Assembly (NCBI GenBank): GCA_945860295.1
Contig: CAMAQH010000007.1
Coordinates: 103,224 to 167,223 of the forward strand
DNA length: 64,000 nt
From: Prosthecobacter debontii
Lineage (GTDB): Bacteria; Verrucomicrobiota; Verrucomicrobiia; Verrucomicrobiales; Verrucomicrobiaceae
Direction of reading: 5' to 3'
A program made the translations under genes and the position numbers. The notes beneath the pieces are model-generated. The model worked only from the letters and a program-made list of their open reading frames with translations. It ran no database searches and was not told the DNA's origin. Positions 54,819 to 64,000 of the stretch are shown piece after piece (the first letter of the stretch is position 1; each line of letters begins with the position of its first letter).

Positions 54819-56183
54819 ATGTCTGAAAAACGCCAGTACTTCGGCACCGACGGCGTCCGCGCCGTAGCCAATCGCCATCCCATGACCCCAGAGTTCGTCC
54901 TGCGACTCGGGCAGGCAGCCGCCGTCGTACTCGGCTGCACAGGTGATGGTGGTGAGCGCCCACGCTGCATCATCGGTCGCGACACGCGTGCCTCAGGCGA
55001 AATGCTTGAATCCGCACTCATTGCTGGGCTGAACTCTGCTGGAGTCGATGTCGTCCTCGTCGGCATGGTGCCCACGCCCGCAGTTGCCATGCTGGCTGCT
55101 CAAACCGGAGCCAATTTTGGTGTCATCGTCAGCGCCTCACACAATCCATTCCAGGATAACGGCATCAAGTTCGTCCACGGCAACGGCCGCAAGCTCAATG
55201 ACAAGACCGAGATCGCCATCGAGAAAATCGTGCTCGGTGAGTGCGCCGAAGCACCGCGTCCTGAGGGCCGTGGCATTGGCCGCGTCAGTCGCATGACGGA
55301 CAGCGTGGATCGCTATGTCGCACACGCCGTCGCCAGCATGGGCGGCGTCCGTCTTGATGGCATGAGAGTCGCGCTCGACAACGCCCATGGCGCATCATCC
55401 TACACCAGCGCCGCCGCATTATCTCAGCTCGGAGCCGACGTGCAGGTCTTCCACAGCGAGCCAGATGGCTTTAATATCAACGAAGCCTGCGGCTGCACTC
55501 ACAGTGAGGAACTCGAGCGCCTCGTCCGCCAATCTCAAGCGCAGGCAGGCATCGCCCATGATGGAGATGCTGACCGCATCGCCCTTTGTGATGAAGAGGC
55601 CATCGCACTGGATGGCGACGAACTCATGGCCATCGCCGCCGAGTCAATGCTGCGCAAAGGCACGCTAAAGCAGAACACACTCGCCGTCACCATCATGAGT
55701 AACTACGGGCTAGACGACCTCGTCTCCCGCCTCGGTGGTCGCGTCATCCGCACCAATGTCGGAGACCGCTATGTGCTAGAAGAAATGCACGCGCGTGGTC
55801 TCAATCTTGGCGGTGAGCAGAGTGGCCACATCATCTTCGGAGATTGGGCCACCACTGGCGACGGACTCATCGCTGGACTGCAAGTGCTCAAGATCATGAA
55901 GGAAACCGGCGAGCCACTCAGCCAGCTCCGCAAGTGCCTGAAAAAGTTCCCTCAAGCCGCGCGCAATCTCCGCGTCCGCTCCAAGCCGCCCACCGCTGAG
56001 CTGATCGACGCACAAAAGATCATCAAAGAGACCGAGAAAAAACTCGGCGACTACGGTCGCGTACTCCTCCGTTACTCCGGCACCGAGTCACTCATCCGAC
56101 TTCTCATTGAAGGGCGCGACGTTGAATACCTCGAAGCTCAGGCTGATAAAATCGCCTCGGCCATTCTCTCGCAGATCGGATAA
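54819..56183 (+). CDS. glmM: Phosphoglucosamine mutase
   Basis: This 454-residue enzyme converts glucosamine-6-phosphate to glucosamine-1-phosphate for UDP-GlcNAc and cell-wall synthesis. The start YFGTDGVRAVANRHPMT is typical. The phosphorylated serine is S107 in VSASHNPFQDNGIKF, the metal loop is HDGDADRIA (GIAHDGDADRIALC), and the sugar/phosphate loops GGEQSGHIIF and LRYSGTESLIRLLIEG are intact. It is 34 bp after the YbbR-like frame. In other bacteria GlmM binds and inhibits CdaA, which fits this gene order. Confidence 0.97.
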   Translation: MSEKRQYFGTDGVRAVANRHPMTPEFVLRLGQAAAVVLGCTGDGGERPRCIIGRDTRASGEMLESALIAGLNSAGVDVVLVGMVPTPAVAMLAAQTGANFGVIVSASHNPFQDNGIKFVHGNGRKLNDKTEIAIEKIVLGECAEAPRPEGRGIGRVSRMTDSVDRYVAHAVASMGGVRLDGMRVALDNAHGASSYTSAAALSQLGADVQVFHSEPDGFNINEACGCTHSEELERLVRQSQAQAGIAHDGDADRIALCDEEAIALDGDELMAIAAESMLRKGTLKQNTLAVTIMSNYGLDDLVSRLGGRVIRTNVGDRYVLEEMHARGLNLGGEQSGHIIFGDWATTGDGLIAGLQVLKIMKETGEPLSQLRKCLKKFPQAARNLRVRSKPPTAELIDAQKIIKETEKKLGDYGRVLLRYSGTESLIRLLIEGRDVEYLEAQADKIASAILSQIG

Positions 56184-56274
56184 AGTGGTCCGCGCAGGAC
56201 TACGAGCAAACGACAGTAAGCAAAGCACGAAATGGTGCTGGAACGCTCATTTTACGGGCTTCCGGAGCACAAAA

Positions 56275-56302
56275 ACCTGCCGTAATTGACACTTCGGCAG
56301 GT
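56275..56302. repeat. Inverted repeat upstream of the integrase
   Basis: ACCTGCCG (56275-56282) and CGGCAGGT (56295-56302) form an 8-bp stem with a 12-base loop. It lies between glmM and the integrase start (56306). On the - strand a T-run follows the stem, so it could stop antisense transcription into glmM. It may equally be a recombinase arm-type site. Its role is undecided. Confidence 0.55.
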
Positions 56303-56305
56303 GTT

Positions 56306-57556
56306 ATGCATGACAAAAGCACGACAAATCTGGCTCTACACTCCCGGTGTAGGGGTAAACCTTTCGCCGTGGTCAAACAAGGCTCGGCAGCAGTGCCCAT
56401 CTATCGGGGCGATGTTCGCGGATCCCAACGGTTCACGGTGGCTTTCTATCGGGACGGCAGAAGGATGCGACGGACTTTTGGAAGCCTAAATGCAGCCAAG
56501 GAGGAGGCGCGGCTTCTGGCTCTCAACATCCAGCGTGGCATGAGTTCGGACAACGATCTCCGCCCGCAAGACCGCGAGGCGTTCCGAGTTGTGTGCGCCA
56601 TGCTTGAACCCTTTGGGCTGCCTCTGGTTACCGCAGTGGAGGAGTATGTGCAGTGCCGTCGCAAGCTGGGTGAAACGCCCTTGATTACTTCGGTCGATGA
56701 GCACGTCCGCAGGGCCAAAGGATTCACAACAGGGGTGTTGATATCAAGGGTGATCGAGGAATTTCTTGCTGCTAAAAAGCAGGACCGCATGAGCACGCAT
56801 TACCTGAAATCACTCCAGAGCATCCTCAAACAGTTTGGGCAGGCTTTGCCGGGCGAAATCGCCAGAGTGACCACTCAGCAAATTGATGCTTGGTTGCGTT
56901 CGGGAGATTACTCTGCTGTGACGCGCAACAACCGGCTCAAACGGGTTAAACTGCTGTTTGGCTACGCTCGGCAAAGCGGCTACTTGCCGAAACGTGAGCC
57001 GACGGCAGCCGACGAGCTCAAACATCGAAAGCAGGGGGACACTGATGTTGGCATCTTTAAGCCTGAGGAGTTTGAGTTGTTGATGAGAGCTGCTCCGGCT
57101 GCACTCATCCCGGTGCTTGCTATTGGGGCTTTTGCGGGGCTGCGCGCAGCGGAAATTGCCCGCCTAGATTGGAGTGCGGTGGACTTGGGGCGCAGGATCA
57201 TTGAATTGCGAGCCGGGCAGGCCAAGACAGCATCGCGGCGCATCGTGCCCATCAGCGACAATCTCGTGGCGTGGTTGACTCCCTTGGAGCGACAGGGCTT
57301 GGTGGTGCCGGAGAAAATCGTGTTTGTGAAAATCACTAAACTGGCCAAAAGCTTGGGATTGGAGTGGCCGCACAATGCCCTACGTCACTCCTACATCAGT
57401 TATCGGATCGCCGTGGTGCAGAGCGCTGCCCAAGTCGCGCTGGAGGCGGGAAACTCTCCGGCGATCATCTTCAAGCATTACCGCGAATTGGTGACCAAGG
57501 AGGCTGCTGCCCAGTGGTTCGGCATCACGCCTAAAACCTGCACATCCACGCTTTGA
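56306..57556 (+). CDS. Tyrosine recombinase (phage-type integrase)
   Basis: This 416-residue protein has an N-terminal SAM-like core-binding domain (about 150-235, FLAAKKQDRMSTHYLKSL) and a catalytic domain. Active-site residues are R280 (AGLRAAEIARLDW), H356 and R360 (HNALRHSYIS) and the nucleophile Y392 (IIFKHYREL). The usual second His/Trp before the tyrosine is Asn (EAGNSPAII), a conservative variation seen in several families. The N-terminal ~80 residues (VPIYRGDVRGSQRFTVAFY) look like an arm-binding domain. No tRNA is adjacent that could serve as attachment site. A small HTH gene follows 15 bp later. Confidence 0.9.
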   Translation: MHDKSTTNLALHSRCRGKPFAVVKQGSAAVPIYRGDVRGSQRFTVAFYRDGRRMRRTFGSLNAAKEEARLLALNIQRGMSSDNDLRPQDREAFRVVCAMLEPFGLPLVTAVEEYVQCRRKLGETPLITSVDEHVRRAKGFTTGVLISRVIEEFLAAKKQDRMSTHYLKSLQSILKQFGQALPGEIARVTTQQIDAWLRSGDYSAVTRNNRLKRVKLLFGYARQSGYLPKREPTAADELKHRKQGDTDVGIFKPEEFELLMRAAPAALIPVLAIGAFAGLRAAEIARLDWSAVDLGRRIIELRAGQAKTASRRIVPISDNLVAWLTPLERQGLVVPEKIVFVKITKLAKSLGLEWPHNALRHSYISYRIAVVQSAAQVALEAGNSPAIIFKHYRELVTKEAAAQWFGITPKTCTSTL

Positions 57557-57571
57557 CATGCGAATCTCTGT

Positions 57572-57784
57572 ATGAACCCAACACCCAATCCTCCATCCCC
57601 CCTCCTGAAAAAGAAGCCCCTGGCTGTCCTCTTGGGAGTCAGTTCGCGAACCATCGACAACTGGGTGGCGCAGCGAATCATTCCCTACCTCGCTCCAAGC
57701 CCGAGGCTCCATTTATTTGATCCGGAGGCCGTGAGGATCGCGCTTGCGGCCCGGTTCGGAGTAGAGACGAGGACAAGGAATTGA
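57572..57784 (+). CDS. Small helix-turn-helix protein, excisionase-like
   Basis: This 70-residue protein has a winged-HTH segment PLAVLLGVSSRTIDNWVAQ (about 16-34) then LHLFDPEAVRIALAARF, as in MerR/Xis-type proteins. It follows the integrase gene by 15 bp in the same direction, an arrangement common for integrase/excisionase pairs. It could also be a regulator of the integrase. The assignment rests on the HTH pattern and location. Confidence 0.7.
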   Translation: MNPTPNPPSPLLKKKPLAVLLGVSSRTIDNWVAQRIIPYLAPSPRLHLFDPEAVRIALAARFGVETRTRN

Positions 57785-57790
57785 TCTCAT

Positions 57791-57808
57791 CCTTGTTGCG
57801 CAACAAGG
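57791..57808. repeat. Perfect 18-bp palindrome
   Basis: CCTTGTTGCGCAACAAGG is a perfect palindrome with no loop, lying between the HTH gene stop (57784) and the end of the minus-strand TIM-barrel gene (57833). It has no T-run. A dimeric DNA-binding protein or a recombinase would fit such a site. As an RNA hairpin it would need to lose the central bases. Confidence 0.7.
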
Positions 57809-57832
57809 TCGCGATGAAAAGATCGGAGTCGT

Positions 57833-58855
57833 TCACCTTGCGCGGAGGTTTTTGTTCATCCAGCGAAGACCGTGGCTGTTGTTGGATTCCTCTTCGGCGA
57901 GGATTTGGTGGTCCGGTTTGCCGCTGACGACGGGCACGGGAGCTTTGGGCGGGTTTTGCTTCACTCGCTGCATCGCGGCCGTGAGATGCGTTTCCTTGCG
58001 GCCCGGCAGGGTGGTGAAATAGCCCTCTTTGAGACAAGGAATGCGCAGCGGATCGCGCGTGGCCATTTCGAGGTTGATGACGATGCGGGGATTCACCTTC
58101 CGCAGTGTGGCGATCATGCGCGGCAGGTCGAGCATGCCGGTGCCGAGCGGGACTTCGCTGAGGAGGAAGCCGTCATCGCTGGACTGCACGACCATGTCTT
58201 TCAAATGCACGCTGAGGGCGAAGGGCGCGAGGGCTTCGATGACCGCGTGTGGCTCTTCGAGAAGGGCGAGGTTGTTGCCGGTGTCCACCAGCACGCCGAT
58301 CCACTCGCTGCTGATAACCTTCATCATTCCGACCAGCTCCTCCGTGGTGTGATCCTTGTGATTTTCGATGGCGAGCTTCAGGCGGTGCTTTTTTAAAGTG
58401 GGCTCGATGAGCGCCAGCGTTTGCTGCGCTTGCTCGTGGAAGGCACGGAAGGCCTCCAGGGTCGGAAACGCCTCGTAGCGCCGTCCATTGGTGAAAACGG
58501 CACGGGCGACGGAAGCGCCCGCCTCGCGTGTTTGGCGGACTTCGGCCTCAAACGCAGCGAGATCGCGCTCGGACTTCGGAAGACGCAACTCGCCCTCATA
58601 GTAGCCGCCGATTTGTTCGACGAGATCGCGAATCGTTTTCGGCTCGCAGCCCCGTAGCGGCGACTGCACGCCCTCTGCGCCGAGTTCGCGGGCGTAGCGG
58701 TAGAAGTCGGCGGCATTGGTCGGCTGGGTGAGTTTCCAGCGCTGATGGCAAGAGAACGTGCAGATGCCTAGCCGGCTTTTTTCCGCACCAGAGGCCGCCA
58801 AGAGCGAACGGGCGGAGACCAAAGATGCCGAAGTCAGAAAATGGCGGCGGTTCAT
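57833..58855 (-). CDS. Sugar phosphate isomerase/epimerase-like TIM-barrel protein, Tat-exported
   Basis: I chose the ATG at 58855 (340 residues). It overlaps the upstream oxidoreductase stop as ATGA and gives a Tat leader MNRRHFLTSASLVSA. The barrel resembles xylose isomerase-like (AP endonuclease 2) proteins: AIENHKDHTTEELVG, VGMMKVISSEWIGVLVDTGN (metal-binding Glu/Asp region), VHLKDMV and VINLEMATRDPL. These enzymes interconvert sugars or polyols, and exported members often accompany Gfo/Idh/MocA proteins. It is the last gene of a minus-strand operon. Confidence 0.88.
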   Translation of the reverse strand: MNRRHFLTSASLVSARSLLAASGAEKSRLGICTFSCHQRWKLTQPTNAADFYRYARELGAEGVQSPLRGCEPKTIRDLVEQIGGYYEGELRLPKSERDLAAFEAEVRQTREAGASVARAVFTNGRRYEAFPTLEAFRAFHEQAQQTLALIEPTLKKHRLKLAIENHKDHTTEELVGMMKVISSEWIGVLVDTGNNLALLEEPHAVIEALAPFALSVHLKDMVVQSSDDGFLLSEVPLGTGMLDLPRMIATLRKVNPRIVINLEMATRDPLRIPCLKEGYFTTLPGRKETHLTAAMQRVKQNPPKAPVPVVSGKPDHQILAEEESNNSHGLRWMNKNLRAR

Positions 58856-60231
58856 GCGAGCACGGCTTTGAGTTCTGCATCCCACGGGGCGCGATAGGGG
58901 CGCTGGAGCATGGCGCTGGCGTCTTTGTCACTGGCGATGTCATTGGCGGCGGCATCCCACACGACTTTGCGTCCGGTGCGGGCGCTGATGTTGGCGAGGT
59001 GGCACGTCGTGCTCACCCAATGGCTGCTGGCGAGGTCGGAGTTCGGCGTTTTGCGGCTCTTGATGCAGTCGAGGAAGTTCTTCGCGTGCTCGACATACAT
59101 CCCTTTCCAATCGCCAGTCTTGTCTTCGGCTTTCTCGCACCAGAAGTCGCCTTCGGGCTCAGGGACAGGCTGCGGGCCGCCGACGGGATGTCCGCCGATG
59201 ATGTTCGCATAGGAGTTGATGGGATCGACCTTCTTGTCGGGCAGAATTTCAAAGCCATCGCGACCGAGCGTCATCGTGCCCTTCGTACCCATGAAGGTGA
59301 GCGCTCCCATGCTGCTCGCGCCTGCACCGGCAGCGCATTCGCGGAACTGCACGATGGTGTTGAACTTCGGATACTCGATGATGGCATCCTGCGTGTCGGG
59401 CACCTCGCCGTTGTCCTTGAGGAAACGGCGTCCGCCACTGCTGCTCACGGCCTTCGGCGCACCGATGTCGAATATCCAATGCACGATGTCGAGCGAGTGA
59501 TGGCCGAGATTCGTCATCTGGCCGCCGCTGTAGTCCCAGAACCAGCGGAAGTGATAGAGCGCACGGTTCGCGTTGTATCGGCGCTGCGGCGCGGGGCCGA
59601 GCAGCATGTCCCAGTCGAGGTCTGCGGGCGCATCGCCATCCGGCGGGTTGCCGATGCCGGGCATCACGTTGCGGAAGAAATTGCACTGCACGCTGACGAT
59701 GTCGCCGATGGCACCGCCGCGCAGGAGTTCCTTCGCCTTGTGATAATGCGCCGCGCTGCGTTGCTGCGTGCCGACTTGCACAACGCGATTCGTGCGAGCG
59801 GCGACCTTTTGCATCCACTCGCCCTCGCGCACGAAAAGGTGCAGCGGCTTTTCGAGATACACGTCTTTGCCCGCATCGCAGGCCAGCATCATTTGCAGCG
59901 CGTGCCAGTGGTCGCCGGTGTTCACCACGACGGCATCGACATCCTTGCGCTCTAGCATCTTGCGAAAGTCAGGAATCTTCGCGCAATCACCACCGACCAG
60001 CTCCACGCAAGCATCCATGCGCGGCTTGAAGCAATCCGACACCGCCACGACCTTGCTCTGATCCTTCAATCCATGAAAGCTGCGCGTGTGAATGCGCCCG
60101 ATGAGGCCAAAGCCGATGATGCCCATACGGACACGCTCATTGGCTCCAGCGACCTGGGCATACGATTTGGCGGACAAGGCGGTGGCGGTGCCCGCGAGGG
60201 CTGACTTTTGGATGAAGGAGCGACGGTTCAT
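58852..60231 (-). CDS. Gfo/Idh/MocA family oxidoreductase, Tat-exported
   Basis: This 459-residue protein has a Tat leader (MNRRSFIQKSALAGTATALS), a Rossmann loop MGIIGFGLIGRIH and the conserved VYLEKPLHLFV motif. The second domain includes RYNANRALYHFRWFWDYSGG and LGHHSLDIVHWIFD, common to the large exported subgroup. Its stop overlaps the start of the TIM-barrel gene. Together they suggest oxidation then isomerisation of a sugar. The DUF1501 gene ends 46 bp upstream. Confidence 0.94.
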   Translation of the reverse strand: MNRRSFIQKSALAGTATALSAKSYAQVAGANERVRMGIIGFGLIGRIHTRSFHGLKDQSKVVAVSDCFKPRMDACVELVGGDCAKIPDFRKMLERKDVDAVVVNTGDHWHALQMMLACDAGKDVYLEKPLHLFVREGEWMQKVAARTNRVVQVGTQQRSAAHYHKAKELLRGGAIGDIVSVQCNFFRNVMPGIGNPPDGDAPADLDWDMLLGPAPQRRYNANRALYHFRWFWDYSGGQMTNLGHHSLDIVHWIFDIGAPKAVSSSGGRRFLKDNGEVPDTQDAIIEYPKFNTIVQFRECAAGAGASSMGALTFMGTKGTMTLGRDGFEILPDKKVDPINSYANIIGGHPVGGPQPVPEPEGDFWCEKAEDKTGDWKGMYVEHAKNFLDCIKSRKTPNSDLASSHWVSTTCHLANISARTGRKVVWDAAANDIASDKDASAMLQRPYRAPWDAELKAVLA

Positions 60232-60277
60232 GATGGATAGAGGAAACGAATGGTGACTGAAAGTCTGACATGGGTCT

Positions 60278-61714
<1,437 letters not shown>

Positions 61715-61720
61715 GGCGGG

Positions 61721-64000
61721 TCAGTTCTTGGTCACGGTTTCGTCGAGATTCAGCAGCAGCCCGCCGAGCGCGGCGTAGGCGGCCTGCCCGGCATCCTGGC
61801 TGGTGTCCTTGAGCAAAGCGCGGGCACCTTTGCCATCGGCGGCGAAGTCTTTGCGGAAGCGCTCCAGCGTTTCGCGGAGCACGGTGAGTTCCTCCGGGCG
61901 CGGAGGCCGGCTTGTGACGGCGCGGAAGCCGAACGCAAGACGTGCGGCATCGTCGGGGCCGCCTTCACGCAGCATGCGTGCGCCGAGCTGGCGTCCCGCT
62001 TCCACCATGGCCGGCTCGTTCATCATCGTCAGCGCCTGCAGCGGTGTGTTCGTGCGGGCGCGGCGGACGGAGCAGAATTCACGATCCGGCGCGTCGAAGA
62101 CGTTCAGAACGGGATACGGCACGGTGCGCTTCCAAAACGTGTAGAGGCTGCGCCGGTAGAGGTCGTCGCCAGTGCTGTCGGTCCAGATGGTGCCAGGGTA
62201 GTTCGCCGCGACGACGATGCCCTTGTAGAGGTCTGCGGGCTGGGTCGGAAAGACGCTCGGCCCGCCCAGCCGATGCCGCAGCAGGCCGCTCACGGCCAGG
62301 GCATGATCGCGGATTTGCTCCGCCGGCAGACGCACGCGCGGGCCGCGAGCGAGCAGGCGATTCTCCGGGTCGCGCTCGTGGAGCGTGGGCGAAATCGTGG
62401 AGTCCTGCCGATAGGTCGCTGAGAGGACAAGCGTGCGCAGCAGCGCTTTCACATCCCAGCCGCTCTCGATAAATTCCCGCGCCAGCCAATCGAGCAATTC
62501 GGGATGCACGGGATACTCGCCCTGGAAGCCAAAGTCATCCGACGTCTTGACGATGCCCACGCCGAAAAGCTGCTGCCAGAAGCGGTTCACCGCGACACGG
62601 GCGGTGAGCGGATGCTCCGGCTGCGTGAGCCAGCGGGCGAGGCCGAGACGATTGCGCGGCGCATCTTTTGGCCACGCGCCGAGCAGCGTTTCCGGCACTC
62701 CGGGCTGCACGACTTCGCCGGGCGCATCATACATTCCACGCTTGAGCAGATGGGTCGTGCGCGGCGTCGGCAGCTCTTGCATCACCATCGTCGTCGGCAC
62801 CTCGCGGGCGAGCAGCCGGCGCTCTTCGCGCAAAAGATCGCGCTCCTCGCACAGTCGCGCATAATCCACCGCAGTGCGCCGCAGGAGCAGCTCGCGCCGC
62901 CAGTCTGCGCGATCCTTTTCGCCCTCCCCTTGCGTCACCACACGGGCGAGGCTCGTCTCCACCCATGGTCGGAGGAGGGCCGGCTCCAGCACCCGCGGGT
63001 AAAGGCGGAAGCCCGCCAGTTCGCCGCGCAGGCGGTGCGGCTCCGGGGCGGCCTCCTCGCCGATCCGCAGCTTGCCACCGAGGGCGACGTCCGCGGTGCA
63101 ACCGTCATGCCCCACTTCCTTCGCGCATTCCGCACCATCGATGAAGACGCGGATGCCGGACGCTTTCATTGAGCCGTCGCACATCACCGCGATGTGCTGC
63201 CAGCGCCCTGGCAGCACCGTTTCCGAGGTGAAGACCTGCGCGGCGTAGGCCGGCCAGCGCATGGAGAGACGCACTTCGACCCGCCCTTCCGAGGTGAGTC
63301 GCACCGCGATGCCTCGACCGTAGCCCCCTGCCGATGCGTCCATCTGCATTTCCATCGTGGAGCACAGCACCGCTTCCCCGCCGGACCAGCGCACCCAGGT
63401 CGCCAGCGACCATACCTTTCCCAAATCCCCGAAATCCCTGCTCAACGCCGCGCCCGCCGTGCCGTCGAAACTCAGCACCGGACCCAGCACCGTGTCATCC
63501 GAGGCCCGCACCGTCGCCGCACCGAGCGACTTCGCTTTTGGGTCGGCGAGATTCGCCAGCTCCGTTTTTCCATCCGCAGTCGCACGAGCGCCCAGCAGGA
63601 GCCTGGCACCTTTCGGCACACTCGCGATGGACTCCTCGAGGTGCGTCTTCAGCGTCGCGAGCACTTCGGCATCGCCGCGCTCTGCGCGGTCGCCAGCGAG
63701 CAGCTTCGCGAGGGTGGCCGTCTTGAGCGCGGTCCCGGCATCGAGCTGGCGAAAGCGCTCCTGCTGCTCCCGGGTCGGCGCATCCATCAAGGGTGAGGCA
63801 TTGGCCACGCGCCCGTCTTCGCCGAGTTCCGGCACCTGATTGAAGAAAGCGAAGAGCTGGTAGTAATCGCGCTGCGTGATCGGGTCGAACTTATGATCGT
63901 GGCAGCGGCAGCATTCCAGCGTCAGCCCGAGCGTGCTCATGCCGAGCGTGCGCAGGCGATCCACCACGTATTCCACGCGGTATTCCTCCTCGATGATCCC
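61721..64000 (-). CDS. DUF1549/LamG/DUF1553 protein, 5'-truncated by the window edge
   Basis: The frame is open to the last base (visible start GIIEEEYRVEYVVDRL, the conserved segment before the second CxxCH), so the signal peptide, the first cytochrome motif and most of DUF1549 lie outside. The visible 759 residues contain LECCRCHDHKFDPI, a LamG/concanavalin-like insert (about 190-340, KVWSLATWVRWSGGEAVLC; IRVFIDGAECAKEVGHDG), and DUF1553 (about 440-740, [31 protein letters not shown]). It is the largest member of the family in this window. Confidence 0.93.
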   Translation of the reverse strand, partial: GIIEEEYRVEYVVDRLRTLGMSTLGLTLECCRCHDHKFDPITQRDYYQLFAFFNQVPELGEDGRVANASPLMDAPTREQQERFRQLDAGTALKTATLAKLLAGDRAERGDAEVLATLKTHLEESIASVPKGARLLLGARATADGKTELANLADPKAKSLGAATVRASDDTVLGPVLSFDGTAGAALSRDFGDLGKVWSLATWVRWSGGEAVLCSTMEMQMDASAGGYGRGIAVRLTSEGRVEVRLSMRWPAYAAQVFTSETVLPGRWQHIAVMCDGSMKASGIRVFIDGAECAKEVGHDGCTADVALGGKLRIGEEAAPEPHRLRGELAGFRLYPRVLEPALLRPWVETSLARVVTQGEGEKDRADWRRELLLRRTAVDYARLCEERDLLREERRLLAREVPTTMVMQELPTPRTTHLLKRGMYDAPGEVVQPGVPETLLGAWPKDAPRNRLGLARWLTQPEHPLTARVAVNRFWQQLFGVGIVKTSDDFGFQGEYPVHPELLDWLAREFIESGWDVKALLRTLVLSATYRQDSTISPTLHERDPENRLLARGPRVRLPAEQIRDHALAVSGLLRHRLGGPSVFPTQPADLYKGIVVAANYPGTIWTDSTGDDLYRRSLYTFWKRTVPYPVLNVFDAPDREFCSVRRARTNTPLQALTMMNEPAMVEAGRQLGARMLREGGPDDAARLAFGFRAVTSRPPRPEELTVLRETLERFRKDFAADGKGARALLKDTSQDAGQAAYAALGGLLLNLDETVTKN

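Noticed and set aside
56286..56309. TTGACA with TATGCA as a promoter for the integrase
   Set aside because: The spacer is only about 13 bp and the -10 would overlap the start codon.
58825..59955. Long + strand open frame (376 codons)
   Set aside because: It is antisense to the Gfo/Idh/MocA gene, with no recognisable domain and an Arg/His-rich composition.

Overview
The window looks like chromosome of a bacterium from the Verrucomicrobiota (Planctomycetes-Verrucomicrobia group). The evidence is family content. There are three DUF1549/DUF1553 cytochrome-type proteins, three DUF1501 proteins, one DUF1592-type multidomain cytochrome protein, many Tat-exported Gfo/Idh/MocA and hydrolase proteins, and several PQQ-type beta-propellers. 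The DNA is GC-rich by eye (not computed). No rRNA, tRNA or CRISPR array was recognised.

Layout. 1-4.5 kb (+): the 3' part of a glycoside-hydrolase-like gene and a DUF1592 cytochrome-type protein. 4.6-10.3 kb (-): a four-gene VWA/Bat-like membrane operon. 10.4-26.0 kb (-): a long catabolic series. It runs DUF1549/1553, DUF1501, DUF1549/1553, deacylase, MFS transporter, two-domain esterase, M81 peptidase, enolase-superfamily enzyme, DUF1501, mostly with overlapping or abutting ends. 26.1-30.7 kb (+): tspO, then a three-gene operon of an oxidoreductase, an SGNH esterase and an isochorismatase-SGNH fusion. 30.7-39.1 kb (-): eight secreted hydrolases or sensors (MBL, M19, M20, acetylesterase, ceramidase-like, subtilase, beta-propeller). 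39.2-41.9 kb (+): a large PQQ beta-propeller.

41.9-45.4 kb is a mixed junction. It has a gene-poor stretch with decayed reading frames, an isolated nuoB-nuoC pair, a TrkA-C membrane protein and the remnant of an insertion sequence. 45.4-50.4 kb (+) is a single gene for a secreted metzincin protease with about seven Ig-like domains. It is followed by a lipoprotein, metX, a convergent PQQ propeller with a clear intrinsic terminator, and a cdaA / very short ybbR-like / glmM cluster linking c-di-AMP synthesis to cell-wall precursor synthesis.

56.2-57.8 kb carries a tyrosine recombinase and a small HTH protein followed by a perfect 18-bp palindrome, probably a small mobile module. 57.8-64 kb (-) is another catabolic operon (DUF1549/LamG/DUF1553, DUF1501, oxidoreductase, xylose-isomerase-like TIM barrel), cut by the right edge.

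Most of the window therefore encodes secreted or periplasmic machinery for breaking down complex organic matter, together with a few core genes (nuoBC, metX, cdaA, glmM). The most unusual items are the 55-residue YbbR-like anchor between cdaA and glmM, the coupled catabolic operon at 10.4-21.5 kb, the isochorismatase-SGNH fusion, and the stand-alone VWA/Bat-like operon.
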